Source: Pectinophora gossypiella
Lineage: Eukaryota; Arthropoda; Insecta; Lepidoptera; Gelechiidae
NCBI RefSeq assembly: GCF_024362695.1
Contig: NC_065423.1
Location: 4,271,001 to 4,335,000, forward strand
Direction of reading: 5' to 3'
Length of the DNA stretch: 64,000 nt
Below are positions 46,001 through 57,708 of this stretch, piece by piece. Every line of letters begins with the position of its first letter. Within the stretch, counting starts at the first letter, position 1. The translations under genes and the position numbers were made by a program. The notes beneath the pieces were generated by a model. The model had not been told where the DNA came from. It saw only the letters and a list, made by a program, of their open reading frames with translations, and made no database searches.

Positions 46001-48551
46001 TATCTTCTGTGTCAACCAAGTCTTCCTGTTGCAATTCAAATTGAGGTTCATCATCAATAACAATAGAATCAACATCGTCAGCATTTAAACTAATAGTATC
46101 AATTTCAGACTCGGAATCATCACCATTTTCTAGGCCAATTTCTAGATTTTCTTCATCAATAGCACTTATATCAATTTCACTAATGGGTATATCAGATTGT
46201 TCTTTTATCTCAAGTTCTTCAAATTCTATGTTTTCGTCACCGTCAATAACCAATCCTACACCGTCGTCATTACGGTCGCTATTCTTCAAATTATCTGTTG
46301 ACAATTTACTACTTGTATTTTCTGCTCCAGATATTTGCGAATTTGCGTTTCCATCTGAATTTGTATTTCCGTCTAAAATCGTGTTTTCTGTGACGGGAGT
46401 TGTAGTTTTTAATTCATCTTCATCTAAAGAAAGCATGCCATTATGTTCAAAACCATTAGGTACAGCATCAAGAATATGTGTTACAGGATTTCTATCTACT
46501 GTACTCTGTTGTGCTGTTTGTGAATCAGTATCAAGTTCTGCAGCTGAGATGTCAGTATTACTTTCAGCTGTGGCTATAACTTCATGGTTCTCCGAGGGAT
46601 TTGGTAATGCATCCAATATTTCTGTCTTAACATTCTGTTTTCTAGAAGTCATGGTATTCATTTTTTCTTTACTTTTATCACAGTTCTTTTTTGCTTTGGC
46701 ACCAATAGGTTTTCGTTGTTTAGTAAAAGTTGTACCCGGTTTATTTACTCGTAAAGGTGGCAATAATTTGAAATCAGGCAAGGTAATTTTGGTTTTGCTG
46801 GAATTTGGTCCTATCAATTCCACATCTTTTAAGTTTAATAAGTTTTTCAAACTAAAAGGCGTCTTAGTGTCTGGTAACAGTGACTTCAATTCAAATTGTG
46901 GATGGTCGTTAGTATTTTCAGCAACCTGTTCCTGTACGACACTAGGTGATAAATTACTATCTAAGTTTTCTGTATTACTCAGTATTGGTTTTCTGGCTTG
47001 TGTAATTTTTATTTTAGGAAATTTGAATTTGTCGAGTCCAAGATTTAGTGGTTTTATTGTGCTGTCAGCATTATCCTTGATCAACGAATGAAGTTTTAAA
47101 TTAGGCAATTTAAACCCTGCATTATTACTCCTTGATACATCTTCGGCCTCTTTAGGAAGCTTCTTGTCCTTGCGAAGGTTCAACAGACTCTGTATATTTC
47201 CATCTCTAGCTGATTTCTTTGTCGAAAGCAATTTCAATATATCTGGCGTAGTTTTGAGCCTTAGTCCTTCCAATCCTTTATTCAAACTAACAACATTTTC
47301 CTGTACATTACTGGCGCCACTGTCCATATCTACTTTTCTATGTAAAAGATTGGGTTTGAGTTTGAAAGTAGGGGTTTTATGTTCTGATTCTCTTACCTGG
47401 CCTAGATGGGGTGTGCTTAGGGGATGAAGGCAACGAGTTTCGTGAGCGTGTGAAGCTTCAGGCATAGCATCATCTTCCTGTGGGTTAACGATGATAGTCA
47501 CTACCTTAGCGGTGTCGGGCTCAACGTCGCGTAGTTCTGAAACCCTGGCTGCGTTTCTGGCAGCTTCCCTGGCAAGTGCTTCTTGGTATTCTTCATCGGT
47601 AGCGTCGCGAAGTGTCTCCAATACGGATGAAGCGAAGTCAACTTCGGGATGAAGGAGTGGTTTGGGATCGTCTTTTGATTGGTCGGGTCTGAAAAAAAAG
47701 TATGTTTTAAGTTAATTGTACACGTCACCATTCGCCGCTTCAATTAATTGATAAAGCTACTTAACAAAAACATTCTAGACCAGTTTTACATTATAGTTTT
47801 ACAGATTAGTATACTCAAATAAGAGATATACCTACTTAATTACTATCTACATAATTACTTGGGTAGGTATCTTTAACATAAGAAAGAATATAAGAAATAA
47901 ATAAGTTGAGTACAGCAATAGGTAACATTGTATATTTCTATCTCATAACAAATTACTATTTGTCATGAGATAGAAATATATAATGTACTGTATTTGGACT
48001 TTATCTAGACGCGCTAAATTGCGCAAACAGTAGATACATACAGTAGATGCATGCAAGATTTACACGTTCAAGAATTATTCTAATGTGTGGTATATCCTCA
48101 CCGCCGAATCCACTTGATTCGGACTCGGGCTCAAAACCACTGAATTCGACTTTACGAGTTTGAATTCATGTTTGGATCTTAGAATCTTAGATCTTAAACA
48201 TAGCTGGCGAGAGTAGATGTATATCCTATAAAGCTCTGCCTTCCCCTTCGGGGATACAGGCGTGACTCTATGTTTTGCTATATTGTATCCTCACCTCATG
48301 TCAGACCAAAGAGGATGCACTGCTCTCGGAAGGAAGACCGATGACGCTCCCTCGGCGTCATGTGGTCGAACCCTGCACGGGCAGTCGTCCACAGCCGAAG
48401 CGCGAGTGACGTCATCCAAGCCAGCTGATCGCACCATCGCATCCAGGCTTGGACCCCTGCCCCCAACAGGACAAGGGCAGCACTCTCTAAAGTCCAACTG
48501 GCGTTGTTGCCGACTGCTCTCCGAGTCATCTGTTATGGGTTGTGTTGTTAT
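43062..48551 (-). CDS. Large low-complexity protein of unknown function, 5' end missing
   Basis: I do not recognise this protein. Two exons fit together in phase: 48295-48551 and 43062-47688, with acceptors TTTCAG and a donor GTGAGG. Together they give at least 1,627 residues, and the first exon starts at a splice acceptor, so more lies upstream. The smaller exon encodes a Cys-containing stretch (ECCPCPVGG, DDCPCRV). The long exon begins DPKPLLHPEVDF, then a Leu/Lys-rich part with FKLPNLKLHSL-type repeats, a long Asp/Glu/Ser-rich middle, a heptad-like Leu/Gln part (LQAIHIDLKDRLETIHDHIK) and a basic Ser/Pro/Lys-rich end, ending KCKMVCVREP. No catalytic domain or membrane segment is visible in the known part. 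The absence of stops over 4.6 kb indicates a real gene. Confidence 0.75.
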
Positions 48552-48654
48552 CTGAAAGGGTAAAGTTTTAATTTAAGTAGGTACCTAAGTGTAAGAATAA
48601 GAATAAGCAACTGAACAATATATTAGTAGTGCTACCTTTATAAATATATCTTAT

Positions 48655-48870
48655 CTTATTTAGCCTATTCGATCCCACTGCTGGGCTCTTTGGACTGGAC
48701 TCCGGCCAATCCTTCCGATAAGCATTGAGGTCGTCACACCATCTTTTACGCGGTCTTTCTCGACTTCTATGCTCGCCCTGAGGTGTGCAGTGAGTAACGA
48801 CCCGTGCCCATCGCACCGGATGCATCCGACAAACGTGTCCGGCTCAGTCCCACTTCAGTTTGGCGGGCTT
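48655..48870 (-). mobile_element. LINE C-terminal fragment
   Basis: Minus strand encodes HPVRWARVVTHCTPQGEHRS and RPRKRWCDDLNAYRKDWPE, the same kind of LINE C-terminus as near 41.8 kb but from another family. Confidence 0.6.
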
Positions 48871-49039
48871 TTTCCCTAAATCAGTGATACCTGTTTTGGA
48901 GCGCAGTGTAGTATTTCGCAACGTGTTTATTTCCTTTGTCCTAGGCGTCAAACGAATATAAATATAATAAAGTAAAAATGTGGTTGCAGAGGGAAAGACG
49001 GGAACCATTGGTAAAGCAGTGCAGAACGGAAGGGGCAAG

Positions 49040-49270
49040 ACAGGGACAGAACTTGAAACTTGACAGAGGGCAGAAGTAACTGTCAGTACTATTCAAAGGC
49101 GGAAGACAGGAGTCCTAGAACAGCTCTGAAATAAACTACTCTAGGCGCCATCCTACTCACGTCAGACCACGTAACCACTGCACTATTTTTCCCTAAAAAA
49201 AGTAGCATGGAGACTATTTTAGACAAGAATGCTACACCGAAGAGCGTGGCTATTAAATTAGTGATGATGA
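49040..49270 (-). repeat. Repeat R3, inverted copy
   Basis: Reverse copy, with CTACTCTAGGCGCCATCCTA and AGAGCGTGGCTATTAAATTA. Confidence 0.6.
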
Positions 49271-49329
49271 TGAAAGTAAATAAACAGATTAAGTTAGATC
49301 TATTAGATCTAGAGATATAACATAACATA

Positions 49330-49494
49330 AGCGGTCCTAGTTTGGTTCGGACATTACAGGCTGATCACTCGATTGTCCGAAATAAAGATGATGCGTGCTT
49401 CGGAAGGCACGTTAAGCCGTTGGTCCCGGTTACTACTTACTGATGTGTTACACGAGCCTTGGTAATTCACCTCGCAACCCACACGATAGAAGAG
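49330..49494 (+). mobile_element. SINE-A with internal deletion
   Basis: Begins GGTCCTAGTTTGGTTCGG; the middle is deleted and the tail motif is kept. Confidence 0.65.
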
Positions 49495-50659
49495 AAGAAT
49501 CAGAGATGGTGTGCCCTCTATCTAGATAGATAGGTAGATAAAATACTTTATTGAGCACAATGGACACAAAATACAGAGATAAGGACAACAGGCGGCCTTA
49601 TTACTCGTGCAGCAATTTCTTCCAGGCAACCTTTGGGTACAGGAAAATCTATCTAGATACGTACGTACTTACTAATTACCTAATTGTTTATTCTTTGTTA
49701 CAACGCAACGACCGGCAATAAGTACCCACATCCAGAGCAATAAGCAAACAAGAAATAAGTTTTCTGAAGTCCTCATCACACTCCGACAGTAAAAAAGTTA
49801 TATATCCAAAATACAAATATGTGGCGAATTCTTCCCAGTATCCTAGGACACTTGAGTTTGGAACTGAATCGCTACTTCCCAAACGTAAGTAAATAAAAGC
49901 AGATAACAAATCCAGAGTACTCTAAACCGGCGAGCGTGCACGAAGATGAGAGTGGAAGAAGCAAAAGTGGTTGCGTCAGGATCGTGGTAGGTGGAATTCC
50001 ATGGTCTCTGCCTACCCCCAACGGGAAATAAGCGTGATCTTATGTAGTTAGCCTGGAAAGTCCTTCATTACCCAGTTGTAAAGTACCATATAGAGTATGT
50101 AGGACAGCAACTGACGCTCGTGTTCCTTAACGGGGTGGATAGTAATTCGTAACTACATATACAGGGTGGCCCAGAAGTTCACGTTCAAAATGAAAAATAG
50201 AGAGACTCATTAGCTACCAGAAACATCCCCATGTATGTACAGCGATTATTTACGGTTTAGGAGATATGACCCATTTTGTACCTTTTTCTAGATTTTCTAC
50301 CTTACTTCAGAAATCATCATTTTGTCGCTATCTCTTTCTTAATAATTATTTTATTTAACTTCATAACTATGCCTAAGGATATGTACCGCTAGGTGAAAAA
50401 ATGAAAGCAGTCAAATCAAAGATAAAAAAAAAGTTATTGGAAATCAAAGTGAGAATTTGACCAAAATTGTTACAGTTTTTAAAACTTCGCCGAAGAATAA
50501 TAAACACATGATATTGTCATGGACCCTGCTCCATTTAATAGGCTTTTAGAAACATCCAAAAAAAGTACCCTTAATAAGGGCATAAAACTAAGTAATTAGC
50601 CCTCAAAGATTGCAAGACAGACAGATTTGAAGTATAGACACTCGATTAAAATTATACGT

Positions 50660-50796
50660 AGAGTACGGTATACTACACTTTGGTACCATGTCACATTAAC
50701 TTTTTTGACAAATTGAACTGTAAGTCTCAATAAATTTAATTTTTTTTAGTGCGACAGAGTCCTAAAGCGGGTACATTATATTGCTCATGACTGTAC
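50660..50796. mobile_element. MITE-1, one end deleted
   Basis: Reverse-orientation copy: right end GCTCATGACTG-TA intact, left end shortened. Confidence 0.65.
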
Positions 50797-51324
50797 ACTA
50801 CACAAATACATAAACTCACGCCGCTAGTCGCTAATGCGGTGGTCAGAGCTACAAATGTCTACAAGTAATCAGAAGATCAACTTTCTGGGACTATTGTAAG
50901 AAAGAAAGACGAATGTATTATTTAACTGAAAAGTCCTAAGATGAATATGGCGAATCCTAAGAAGTTTTAAATGAAGAACGCGTCAATAAATTCAATAAAA
51001 AAATACTATTTCACTTACGGTATTCCAAAGCCCCACTATCAGTACCAACCGCCACATCTTCCACCGTCTCTCACACACCACTGCGGCCCACTCCTAACCA
51101 CTCCTAATATTACCTCCTTTACCCCATTATCTTTATCTATCAAAAAGATTTCAAGATAAAGAGATCGCATATTCGCACGCACTGCGCGGCACACTGACAT
51201 ACGTGAGCGTTTTGCTGAACTCAGCAAAATGTTTACGATAAACGATAATAAAATTATGCATTTATCTGAGGTATCTGTATCTCCGTTTTTGTTTCTAACT
51301 TCAATAATAATAATAATAATAATG

Positions 51325-51490
51325 TCTTTGGGTGCACTCCCATAGTGCATACAGGGATAATCGCCGGTTGGTGTCACACCACATTTAGATTAAACTGTGT
51401 TGCTGCTCTGCGTGTTGCCTCTACGTGTTGGCTTCGGCCCCACGCACGCCTTCCAAAAGTCCGGGCCTCCATAGGCCCGAGATATGAAAA
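51325..51490 (+). repeat. Repeat R4
   Basis: Same segment as at 4338 (GGGATAATCGCCGGTTGGTG, TTCGGCCCCACGCACGCC). Confidence 0.6.
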
Positions 51491-52206
51491 AGACATACAA
51501 TAATAATAAATTCAACATAAACGATTAGAACTTATCTTTTTGAATCCTAACTTTATGTTTCGCCCTATTTACCTACTGATAAAATATTTTTGAATTTTTG
51601 CGCCTAAATACAATTTCAATCGGAAATCCCATATAATGTTTATAAATTACTCCTACTATTTTAGGATACTATATCCGTGTTCCATCTTTTATTTTACATT
51701 ATTTATACCTTTTCGTAATCGCACAGATGATCTGTAGAAGTTCAAAATGCGTTATTCCAGAAATTGCAACGTTTAAAAAAAGTGTTTTTTATTATCTGTG
51801 TCATAAAATCGGTATAGCCATGTGAAAGAAAATTATCATATCTTGCTCAAAATATGATCAAGTAAAATACAATTTTCGAATATTCACATGTATGAGAAAC
51901 ACAAAACAAAAGAAATGTTAGAAAATATTAATAACTATGAAAGGTAGTTTAAGCTCGGTGGCTATTCATCAAAATATCCAATAATTTTTACTTGAAATGT
52001 ACATATTAACATAACATAATGTACATGTTTACATAAGATAAGACATCTAAATAAAAGTTGCGATAATGTGAAGGTGATGATGAATAGACTAGACCAGCTG
52101 CCACGATGGCGCCACCGACAACACACGACGCGTCTCTGACTTTTTTCGCAGAATTTTCCAATTAAACAATGGCAACACTGGATTCGAATTATTTAAAAAC
52201 TTTTCG

Positions 52207-52278
52207 TTTGAAAAGTCGTTGAAAAGCTGAGAATTGTTAACGATATTTTTGTCATTTTCACTAAATACGAGCGGGAAA
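52207..52278 (+). promoter_or_regulatory. Cdk1 upstream CHR-like and E2F-like sites
   Basis: TTTGAA (52207-52212) matches the cell-cycle homology region core and GCGGGAAA (52271-52278) matches the E2F consensus. Both lie 150-225 bases before the Cdk1 start codon, as in the cell-cycle-controlled promoters of this gene in other animals. The sites are short. Confidence 0.4.
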
Positions 52279-52430
52279 TTGCATTTTTAATATAAAATTG
52301 CATTCGTTTTAATAAATAGCATCTTTTTTATCTATGCAACAGTGAATCTAAGAGCGTTACACGCGGTGAAGCCCGCCAGTTTTGTGTCGTCGCGTTTTGT
52401 GTAAAAATAGTCAAAATTCCTAATTACAAA

Positions 52431-55400
52431 ATGGAAGATTTTGTGAAAATTGAAAAAATAGGCGAAGGTACTTATGGCGTGGTGTACAAGGGAAAGAATA
52501 AAATCACTGGACAGTTCGTAGCGATGAAGAAAATCAGGTTGGAATCTGACGACGAAGGCATTCCTTCCACGGCTATTCGGTACGTTATTTGCCTTTTATT
52601 TCCTTATTTTCGAACGTTAGCATACTTTGAAGTCGTATTTATCTCCATTAGGAACATAATATGCTATGTTAAACCCAAGACTTAGCGTTATTTACAATTT
52701 TTCTAACCTCAAAACTAACTTACAATGCCTGACGAAACTGCCATTGTTTTGGTGCAATTGCAGAGAGATCTCGCTTTTGAAGGAGCTAAACCACCCCAAC
52801 ATTGTGAAGCTTGAAGATGTCCTTATGGAGGAGAACCGGCTCTACCTCATATTCGAGTTTCTTTCAATGGACCTCAAGAAATACATGGACTCACTGGGTT
52901 CTGGCAAGGTAAACAATAAACATTATGATTTTACAGTGTGAGTTAATAGTATGTAGAACATTAGTGTGCCCTCGGCACATAACATAACAACAAAAACTTT
53001 ATTGTACACATAGGAAATACAAAAATGCAAACAAAACTGAAATGTGTGAAACTATAATTATTTATTACATTTACTACCACTTTGTCCCACATTTTATGAA
53101 ATAAACGAATATTCTATTCTAAAAAAGAAATAGAGTACAATAGGTGGCTTTAAAAGCACTAAAGGACTTGGCACTTTTAAATTTCCCAAGTTGATAGACT
53201 TGGATTTTGTATTGCAGTCTGGTAACATATTGTTTTGAAAGAAAAGCTACATTGCTAAGAAGCCTTGCATTTTGTTAATTTGTCTGTAAACATGTGGTCA
53301 AACAATTTACTTGCGGCCATTAACCCTTTACTTGTCGATATATCAGATTTTATATTGTTTTAATCTGCCCGACATTCTATTCAATGGGTTAGTCCTATGA
53401 TGCATACAATTTGCCAGTTACATGTGTTCATTTTTATTATTTAAGATACTGGTTCAACATAAGAAACAATGTAAAAATGTATTGTGTATCAATATTATAC
53501 TTTATTACACAAAGAGAACATACAACTAAAAAAAATCTCACAGTCAGTCTTATGTTAAACTAATATTAAAGAAAGTTTTTCTTTTTTTTTTGTAGTGGCT
53601 GCAAGTTTCCTTTGTTTACTTGCGGCTCTGCCCACCCCATTAGGGATTACGGGCGTGAGTTTATGTATGTATGTATGTATTTTTTATATACACACAAGAT
53701 TACACCTAAATCCCGTTGGGGTCCTATCTGAAATTTTTTAATAAATATTTTTTTGTGTATCTTTTTGAGACTGTCCTTTGTTTGGTAAGAACATTCTGTG
53801 CTTCGAAGGGCATGTTAAGCCATTGCTTCTGGCTATTAGCCGTAAAAACACATCCACCTACAGAGGACCAGGCTGGTGGAATATGCTCCATGCCCCCTCC
53901 GGTTGCATGACGGAGGCCTGTGCCCAGCAGTGGGACGTATATAAGTTGTTTATGTTAATTTTATTCCTTGTTGGTCAGTTCATGGACCCGGCTGTGGTGA
54001 AGAGCTACCTGTACCAGATCAACAGCGCCATCCTGTTCTGCCACCAGCGCCGCATCCTGCACCGAGACCTAAAGCCGCAGAACCTGCTCATTGACAAGAC
54101 TGGTATCATTAAGGTATGTGCTGTTCATTTAAAGTCAAGACAGACACAACTGCTAACAATAACATTAGGGTATTATATTTTATAATGTATTAACCAGATT
54201 TCAGATTTAATATAAGTAATATAAACGATTAATTCCTTTAGCTGTGAGTGACCCATCCCAGATCTGTGACCCATTTGCACCAATATAAATTAATAGTTAT
54301 ATCGTTCTAGACAAACACTGTTCCAGACTTCATAAAATAAAATATTATACATAGCTAACTACATAGCACCAATTCGTAACAGGCTACGACTTCACCCACT
54401 CTGTCTGCGGGCTGTGCTATCTAGAACAAGCAGCCAACTACTTTCTTAAGAGTTTCCTTTCCTCCCAGCTGAGAAATGGTAATATTGACCGGGAAAGTAT
54501 TTGGTATATGTTTGTAAAATCTGTTTTCAGGTGGCAGACTTCGGTCTGGGCCGCGCGTTTGGAGTTCCAGTGAGGGTGTACACACACGAAGTGGTCACTC
54601 TCTGGTACAGAGCGCCGGAAGTATTGCTGGGCTGCCAGAGGTAAACCAATGCACATATTTGACAGTGATTATTGTAATTTACCTTAGTAATAAATAGCTT
54701 CTTGTATGTTGTATATCTCCAGCTAAGTAGAGAGTACCATCCTATCGTTGTTTTGTTCACGCGGGAATCAGAACAAAACAAACAATAAAGTAACATAGTA
54801 TAACATAAGCTCACGGCTTCCGTGGTCCAGTGGTTGAGCGTTGGGCTCACGATCCGGAATTCCCGTGTTCAAATCCCGGTCACATATCACAAAAATCACT
54901 TTGTGATCCCTAGTTTGGTTAGGACATTACAGGCTGATCACCTGATTGTCCAAAAAGTAAGATGATCCGTGCTTCGGAGGGCACGTTAAGCCTTTGGTCC
55001 CGGTTACTACTTACTGATGTAAATATGTAGTCGTTACATGAGCCATGTCAGGGGCCTTTGGCGGCTCAGTAATAACCCTGACACCAGGGTTGTTGAGGTT
55101 GGTATTCCACCTCACAACCCACACGATAAGAAGAAGAGACCAACGAGCATATGCACAAAGAGCCATGGAGCGTTCCATGCTAGACATCTCCCTCGTGGAT
55201 CGCGTACCCAATGTTGATATCCGCCGAAAGACGAAAGTCTTTGATGTGGGTAGACGAACACGCGAGGATGGTCGGTCAAAGGCCGTCACAGAATGATGGC
55301 CACAAGATTGGAAAAGGTCAGTGGGTAGACCAGCGGGCAGCGGGCAGCGGCGGGAAACTTGTCGATAAGGTTAGCGCAGGGCTGCATAGAGTGGTGCAAA

Positions 55401-57708
55401 ATGGTAAAGGCCTATACACAACAGTGGGATGATGCGGGCTAATTGATGATGAAATAAATAAACCACACTTTTCTGTCACAGTCTTCCAAGATTCATAATA
55501 GTGTGGATAACACGGGGCTCCAAATCCAACAACACAGTATAGTCCTCCTTGTCGTATCCGACAACGGCGACCTGTCCCTTCTCTCGTGCGCTCGAATGTG
55601 ACTGGCAAAACCAAACTTTGTTCTGAAAACCCGGTCACATTGGAGGCAGAATAGCTGTCCATCCGAGTTGAAGGTGTAGCTATAGGTGGGTTTGGGACGA
55701 TCCTTGCGTGTTTGGCGTTTTTCGTCGAGCTCTTTCAGACGATTTTGCCCAAAGTTGGCCACCCCTGTTTTGACACAGTGACGCCACTCAGGTCTTCAAA
55801 CAGCAAGGTCCTCCCAGCGTTCAGTGGAAATATCGCAGGCGGTCAGGTTACGTTTCAAGACGTCCTTATACCGCAGATATTGTCCCCCGCGTTTACGCTT
55901 CCCACTCGCTAGTTCGGAGTAGAAGACGAACTTTGGGAGTCTACAGTCATTCATACGGTGGACGTGACCGCACCATCTTAATTGACTGTTCATCAGCAGT
56001 GCCTCCATGCCAACCATGCCCGAACGACGCAATACTTCAGTGTTAGACACGCGATCTTGCCATGTGATTCGTAGGATATTACGGAGACACCGCATGTGGA
56101 AGGTGTCCAACTCTCTAATGTCGGTTTTGTACAGGCACCAAGTCCGTTTTGTACAGCCCTAGGTATATAGTGATCATCATCTGCCTGATAGAAGAAGACA
56201 TCTTTTCTGTCCGACCCTGCCGACGCGAATTCTTCCAAGATTCCTTCTGGTGATATACCGTGTTCTATCCATAGCTGCTTCCAGAACTCGAAACCAATTT
56301 GATTGCCGCGTTGGCCGAGTTGTCACGTTATCATTTGACTTGGCATTTTGTTTGTTTATTTTCTTACTCTTATTATAAATGAATTACACGAATTGGCTAC
56401 TTTTTCTTCATTAATTTTGATTTAAAATAAACAAGACCCAAACAAAACATCCACCGCTAACTCGCCTTTGTTTTCTTCACATTACTCTGTTCCATTGCCT
56501 AGCTCTTATTTCATCAAATACTGCTGTGATTGTAACGATGCTTACAGGTACTCGTGCCCAATCGACATGTGGTCGGTGGGCTGCATCTTCTCGGAGATGT
56601 CTTCCAAAAAGCCTCTATTCCAGGGAGACTCGGAGATCGACCAGCTCTTCCGCATCTTCAGGTATGTACACTATACTATACATGAAATTATAAAACTAGT
56701 TATTATTATTGCGTATGGCAGACAAAAATAAAATATCCTGCGTGGATCATATATCCAGCTTAAGCTCCCCTAACCAAGTCTCTGCCGCATCCGTCACACA
56801 ATGCAGCTCGGCTATGCCACCTGGGAACCGGTGTAGAAACTAGTTAAAATAATATCATAATAACAGCTACAATATTATTATTTTTTTAATACAAACTATA
56901 ACAGACTGCAAAAGATCGCGAGGAGTACGATAATAGGATTGAAAGAAGAGAAGCCACAATCTATTTACACGATCACATTTTTTCCTGCATTAAACATGCT
57001 ATTTAATGTTCCCCGTAGAATGCTGCGCACCCCGACAGAGGACATCTGGCCCGGCGTGTCCTCGCTGCCGGACTACAAGCCCACCTTCCCCAACTGGAAC
57101 TCATTTAACCTGCACAACCATGTAAGTGTATTTATTGAAGTGCCGTCTCCATCCCGGAGGTCGGCGACGATTTGCGCTGCGCTTTCCGGTCCGCGCTCGC
57201 CATCACCACTCGATATCCTTACGGCGCCATCTTCCTTCCTCATCAGTCCTTTCTGTATGTAGTCCCACACCCCAGACACTTCATACAAACCTCGTTTTAC
57301 ACAGACACTACACATTGACGATGACGTTCGTACACACGCATCTATGTGTGTGTGACTTCTAATGCCATACAATTGAAGACTAACGTAAGACCGATTGGGT
57401 GAGGTAAACCTAGCTCAGTCGCTGGCGGGGAGCGGTGAGTTGCCGTTCTATACGTAGTATTGTTCCATATTCTACTAGTACTATTCTTTCAGGTCCAGAA
57501 CCTAGATGAAGTCGGCATGGACCTACTGCAGAAGATGCTGACGTACGACCCGGTGAAGCGCATATCGGCTAAGGACGCGCGCCGCCACCGCTACTTCCGC
57601 GACGTGAAGCTCCCCGCCGGCCTCACGGTGCACGCCGCCTACATCCGATACATGTCCGACTCGCCAGACTCCACCGACTCCAGCCCCTACAGCCGCGAGA
57701 TCTTGTAG
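52431..57708 (+). CDS. Cdk1: Cyclin-dependent kinase 1 (Cdk1/cdc2), 7 exons
   Basis: Ser/Thr kinase that drives mitosis with B- and A-type cyclins. Exons 52431-52579, 52764-52908, 53979-54113, 54531-54640, 56548-56661, 57019-57121 and 57493-57708 join in phase to 323 residues. Seen: GEGTYG with the inhibitory sites T14 and Y15, catalytic K33, PSTAIRE split exactly at the exon 1/2 junction (residues 45-51), HRDLKPQN (D128), DFG (D146) and the activating T161 in VYTHE. PSTAIRE together with KIEKIGEGTYGVVYKG and FLSMDLKKYMDS indicates Cdk1 rather than Cdk2. The start is the first ATG, and MEDF matches the family's N-terminus. The C-terminal tail, ending SSPYSREIL, is about 26 residues longer than in vertebrates. 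Intron 4 holds SINE-A and two LINE fragments. Confidence 0.96.
53820..53945 (-). repeat. Repeat R6 copy beside a Cdk1 splice acceptor
   Basis: Reverse copy (GGCTATTAGCCGTAAAAACA, AATATGCTCCATGCCCCCTC, GTGCCCAGCAGTGGGACG) ending about 33 bases before the acceptor of Cdk1 exon 3. Confidence 0.55.
54813..55136 (+). mobile_element. SINE-A, full length
   Basis: Full head, body and tail in intron 4 of Cdk1; followed directly by a LINE 3' fragment. Confidence 0.85.
55140..55445 (+). mobile_element. LINE C-terminal fragment in Cdk1 intron 4
   Basis: Plus strand encodes QRAYAQRAMERSMLDISLVD then RRKTKVFDVGRRTRED, a degenerate end of an RT LINE. It is followed by ACACAACAGTGGGATGATGCGGGC and GATGATG. 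Confidence 0.6.
55493..56300 (-). mobile_element. LINE 3' fragment with C2H2 finger, Cdk1 intron 4
   Basis: Minus strand, in order and partly in different frames: FHMRCLRNILRITWQDRVSN, SQLRWCGHVHRMND, then a C2H2-like LFCLQCDRVFRTKFGFASHI followed by RAHERR. Known LINEs end in this arrangement. It is antisense to Cdk1 and carries frame breaks, so it is a dead fragment. Confidence 0.7.
57265..57470 (+). repeat. SINE-D family repeat in Cdk1 intron 6
   Basis: Same repeat (ACACTTCATACAAACCTCG to GCCGTTCTATACGTAG). It ends about 20 bases before the acceptor of the last Cdk1 exon. Confidence 0.7.

Larger units (their letters stand above)
48552..52430. other. Spacer between the orphan gene and Cdk1
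   Basis: Must contain the missing first exon(s) and promoter of the orphan gene on the minus strand, which I could not identify, and the Cdk1 promoter at its right end. Repeats R3, R4, R5, SINE-A and MITE-1 take up much of it. An arthropod-style repeat starting ACAGGGTGGCCCAGAAGTTC is at about 50160-50300. Confidence 0.5.

Noticed and set aside
46183..47091. A 302-codon open frame on the plus strand opposite the large orphan gene, and several shorter ones nearby
   Set aside because: They mirror the biased codon use of the minus-strand gene. They have no splice context or recognisable protein.
43062..47688. Orphan gene as a transposon polyprotein
   Set aside because: No RT, integrase, protease or terminal repeats; it splices to an upstream exon in phase.
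49688..49909. A 73-codon minus-strand frame as the missing first exon of the orphan gene
   Set aside because: No donor in the needed phase and no convincing signal peptide.
54543..54560. Gly after DFGL in Cdk1 as a damaging change
   Set aside because: As I recall, Drosophila Cdk1 has DFGLG at the same place, so it is normal for insects.
55493..55762. A C2H2 zinc-finger gene antisense to Cdk1
   Set aside because: The finger is the usual C-terminal end of a LINE, next to other LINE remnants with frame breaks.
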